From positions 66,158 through 130,157 of the forward strand of contig CALWRH010000006.1 of the NCBI GenBank assembly GCA_944383895.1: 64,000 bases of DNA, read 5' to 3'. Position numbers and translations under genes: made by a program. The notes beneath the pieces were generated by a model. It saw only the letters and a program-made list of their open reading frames with translations, did not search any database and was not told where the DNA came from. Source of the DNA: an uncultured Christensenellaceae bacterium (lineage in GTDB: Bacteria; Bacillota; Clostridia; Christensenellales; UBA3700). Of this stretch, positions 62,050 through 64,000 are shown piece after piece; the stretch's first letter is position 1; each line of letters begins with the position of its first letter.

Positions 62050-63165
62050 TTATCTGCTAAAGCCGCCGCGTAAAGGAAGTATCATATACAAATACCCGTC
62101 CCCTTCGACAGGAGTTATCGTACTCGGAGAAGTGGGGTTGGTAAGACTGAGTTTTATAAACTGATCGTCTATAACTTTCATGCAGTCGAGAAGGTATTTC
62201 GAGTTGAAGAGGATAGTCATATCCTTGCCGGTGGAGAAGACTGAAATGACTTCTTTTATATCGCCGAGTTCGCTGTTGGAAGAAATAGTCATTTTGCCGC
62301 CTTCTTTGATCTCTATCTTGACCATGTTTGCTTTTTCGAAACGGCTCATGACGTAAGTTCTTTCAAGGCTGTTCTCAAGCATAGCTTTGTCAATGGTTAT
62401 TACCGTTTCGAAACTTGCGGGGATGCTGGACTCGTAACGGGTAAATACGCCTGTCATAAGGTTGCTTATGATCTTGGTATGTTTCATATCTACCATTATC
62501 TTTTTGGGGCAGAAGTTGAGGCTTACGACTGCGTCGTCTTCTTCGAGAAGTCTGTATATCTCGCTGAGGTTTTTAGCAGGTATGATAGCAGTCGTATCGG
62601 GGTATTCCATTACCAGCTCTTTTACGGTCACTGCCAGGCGGAAACCGTCGAGAGCGACGCACTTTATCTTGTTGCCTTTTATCTCGAGGAAACAACCTTT
62701 GAGCACAGGTCTTACGTCGTCGGTAGCCGCGCAGAAGATAGTTTTGCCTATCATGTCTTTTACATCTTTCTGCAGCATATCTACGCTGACTTCGTAGTCG
62801 AACTGCTGTATAGGCGGGTAGTCCTTGAGTTTCATCGCCTTCAGTGTGGTTTCGCTGTCCATATATTTGATGACGAAGTTCTGTTCGTCCATATAAGAGA
62901 GTTCTACGTCTTCGTCGGCAGGGAGCTTTTTAACGAGTTCTCCGAAAAGCTTGCCTGGGACGAGCGCCTCGCCTTCCATCTTTACGTCTGCTACGATAGT
63001 CTTCTGAATAGCAAACTCTGTATCGGTTGCCGTTAGGGTAAGAGAATTTCCTTCAGCGGTAAGCTTTATACCTTCGAGAATAGGCATGGTTTTCTTTATA
63101 GGAAGAGCCTTCATAACTCTCATCAATGCGTCCGACAATAAATTTCCTTTACAGCTTAATTTCAT
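62050..63165 (-). CDS. dnaN: DNA polymerase III beta subunit (sliding clamp)
   Basis: 371 aa; CCGGAGGAAAT precedes the ATG. The three-domain clamp is visible: N-terminal MKLSCKGNLLSDALMRVMKA, central KGCFLEIKGNKIKCVALDGF with RLAV, and C-terminal VEGDGYLYMILPLR. It forms a ring on DNA that tethers the polymerase. It is downstream of dnaA on the same strand with a 213-bp spacer containing DnaA boxes, the standard dnaA-dnaN order. Confidence 0.96.
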   Translation of the reverse strand: MKLSCKGNLLSDALMRVMKALPIKKTMPILEGIKLTAEGNSLTLTATDTEFAIQKTIVADVKMEGEALVPGKLFGELVKKLPADEDVELSYMDEQNFVIKYMDSETTLKAMKLKDYPPIQQFDYEVSVDMLQKDVKDMIGKTIFCAATDDVRPVLKGCFLEIKGNKIKCVALDGFRLAVTVKELVMEYPDTTAIIPAKNLSEIYRLLEEDDAVVSLNFCPKKIMVDMKHTKIISNLMTGVFTRYESSIPASFETVITIDKAMLENSLERTYVMSRFEKANMVKIEIKEGGKMTISSNSELGDIKEVISVFSTGKDMTILFNSKYLLDCMKVIDDQFIKLSLTNPTSPSTITPVEGDGYLYMILPLRGGFSR

Positions 63166-63378
63166 ATTTCCTCCGGGCCCTTTCAGGGTAGGGCATTTAT
63201 TACATATTAATTTTATATTTTATGTCGATAATATCAACTCAAATAAGGGGTGTGGATTTGTGGATAACTTTATTATAACCCGTTTTATCCGCACATATTA
63301 AGTATTTTGTATCCTAAGTTGTTTTGGAAAACTATGTGCATAAGTTCAATAAGTTTTCCACATTATCAACAATAAGGT
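63166..63378. other. dnaA-dnaN spacer: origin-type DnaA boxes and AT-rich unwinding region
   Basis: Boxes: TTTTCCACA (63354-63362), TTATGCACA on the minus strand (63335-63343), TTATCCGCA (63285-63293), perfect TTATCCACA on the minus strand (63259-63267), and adjacent AAATCCACA on the minus strand (63251-63259). In dnaA-to-dnaN direction the last two boxes are followed by CCCC and then a ~55-base AT-rich stretch (about 63190-63245). Box pair, GC cluster and AT stretch in that order match the basal unwinding system described for Bacillus oriC. Confidence 0.8.
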
Positions 63379-64000
63379 CTATTTCTTCTGTATCATGGCT
63401 CTCAGATCGTTTATCTGAGCCTGAACAAGAGGATCGGTTTTGCAAAGACTTCCTATCTTATCGCGGGCATACATTATCGTAGTGTGATCTCTTCCGCCGA
63501 AGTAATCTCCTATACCGTTGAGAGGTATGCCGAGAAGATCGTTGATAAGATAAATAGCTATCTGTCTTGCGTTTACTATATTTTTTACTTTCTTTTTGCC
63601 TATTATATCCGCTCTCTTTATATTGAAGTAAGTGCACGTCGCGTCGACGATATTGTCTATCGATATGACGTGAGTCGTTACGTCTATATAATCCTTGAGA
63701 GCCTCTTTTGCCACGTCGACGTTGCACTCTTTTCCCATGAGATCGCAGTAGAACATTACTTTAAGCAGAGCGCCTTCGAGCTCTCTGACGTTTGAAGTGA
63801 TGTTGTCTGCGATAAAGAATATAACGTCGTTGCTGACTCTGAATTTTTTTATCTCAGCTTTTTTGCGCAGTATCGCGACTCTCGTTTCTACCGACGGATT
63901 GGTTATGTCGACGGTAAGACCGCTCTGGAATCTCGACTTGAGTCTTTCTTCGAGGAAAGTGAGTTCTTTGGGATGGCGGTCGCTCGAGAGAACGATCTGT
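63379..64000 (-). CDS. dnaA: Chromosomal replication initiator DnaA, partial (N-terminus off the right edge)
   Basis: The last 207 codons are present. The end of the AAA+ domain is seen in QIVLSSDRHPKEL, LEERLKSRFQSGLTVDI and the sensor-2 region SNVRELEGAL. Domain IV, the DNA-binding part, has the DnaA signature GRDHTTIMYARDKI. It ends DLRAMIQKK. DnaA-ATP binds DnaA boxes and opens oriC. It reads leftwards into dnaN, so its own promoter and any upstream origin sequence lie outside the window. Confidence 0.97.
   Translation of the reverse strand, partial: QIVLSSDRHPKELTFLEERLKSRFQSGLTVDITNPSVETRVAILRKKAEIKKFRVSNDVIFFIADNITSNVRELEGALLKVMFYCDLMGKECNVDVAKEALKDYIDVTTHVISIDNIVDATCTYFNIKRADIIGKKKVKNIVNARQIAIYLINDLLGIPLNGIGDYFGGRDHTTIMYARDKIGSLCKTDPLVQAQINDLRAMIQKK

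Overview
The window looks like the origin-proximal region of a Clostridia-type (Firmicutes/Bacillota) chromosome, probably an uncultured gut lineage; the taxon is inference. Evidence: rpmH-rnpA-yidD-yidC-jag, mnmE, mnmG-rsmG-parB and dnaA-dnaN lie within 12 kb; the spore-coat/cortex pair yabP-yabQ is present; promoters are near consensus for a sigma-A type factor; Shine-Dalgarno sequences are strong; many U-tailed hairpin terminators are visible. There are three tRNA genes (Leu-CAG, Pro-GGG, Gly-CCC), no rRNA, no CRISPR array and no recognisable transposase or phage gene.

Layout. 1-4.8 kb: the N-terminal 1,595 codons of a giant BspA-like leucine-rich-repeat lipoprotein (minus strand, running off the left edge). 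5-8.2 kb: tRNA-Leu, a DUF815-type AAA+ ATPase, tRNA-Pro and tRNA-Gly, separated by a repeat-rich stretch holding partial copies of tRNA 3' ends and terminators. 8.3-10.9 kb: a marR-MATE-acetyltransferase cluster with a perfect palindromic operator. 11-13.3 kb: birA, then mntP behind a yybP-ykoY (Mn2+) riboswitch, then a probable stand-alone structured RNA with its own promoter and terminator. 13.4-22.9 kb: MFS transporter, GH2 beta-galactosidase-type enzyme, archaeal-type phosphoglycerate mutase coupled to a large membrane-anchored protein, PepV-like dipeptidase, and an XRE regulator. 23.5-26.8 kb: gltX-trmL and a SIS-domain sugar isomerase/deaminase. 27.1-33.2 kb: a four-gene minus-strand operon nahK-galE-O-antigen-ligase-like-FlaA1/CapD-like. 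33.5-46.7 kb: a small membrane protein, a lipoprotein, KtrAB potassium uptake, a GH18-like lipoprotein, a second MATE exporter, two membrane proteins divergent from a TetR regulator, yabPQ and an SpoU-family RNA methyltransferase.

46.7-52.1 kb contains no convincing gene. It holds three parS-like 16-mers (15/16 to 14/16 matches to the Bacillus consensus), one split GTTTCAC/GTGAAAC palindrome, and a group of DnaA boxes in front of rpmH. 52.1-60.4 kb holds the conserved origin-side genes. The right edge holds dnaN and the C-terminal half of dnaA, both on the minus strand, with a second DnaA-box cluster and an AT-rich stretch between them that looks like a classical unwinding region.

How it fits together: the right-hand 17 kb is the replication-initiation and segregation centre, but rearranged against the Bacillus/Clostridium plan. 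dnaA-dnaN is separated from the rpmH-side box cluster by the whole rpmH-parB block, mnmE is flipped, and no parA accompanies parB. The left side is a mixture of carbohydrate use (GH2, GH18, NahK, GalE, SIS), envelope building, drug export and housekeeping genes. The most unusual parts are the 5.4-kb gene-free parS/DnaA-box region, the ~100-nt RNA at 13.2 kb, the duplicated tRNA 3' flanks, and a likely one-base frameshift in the tail of the FlaA1-like protein.
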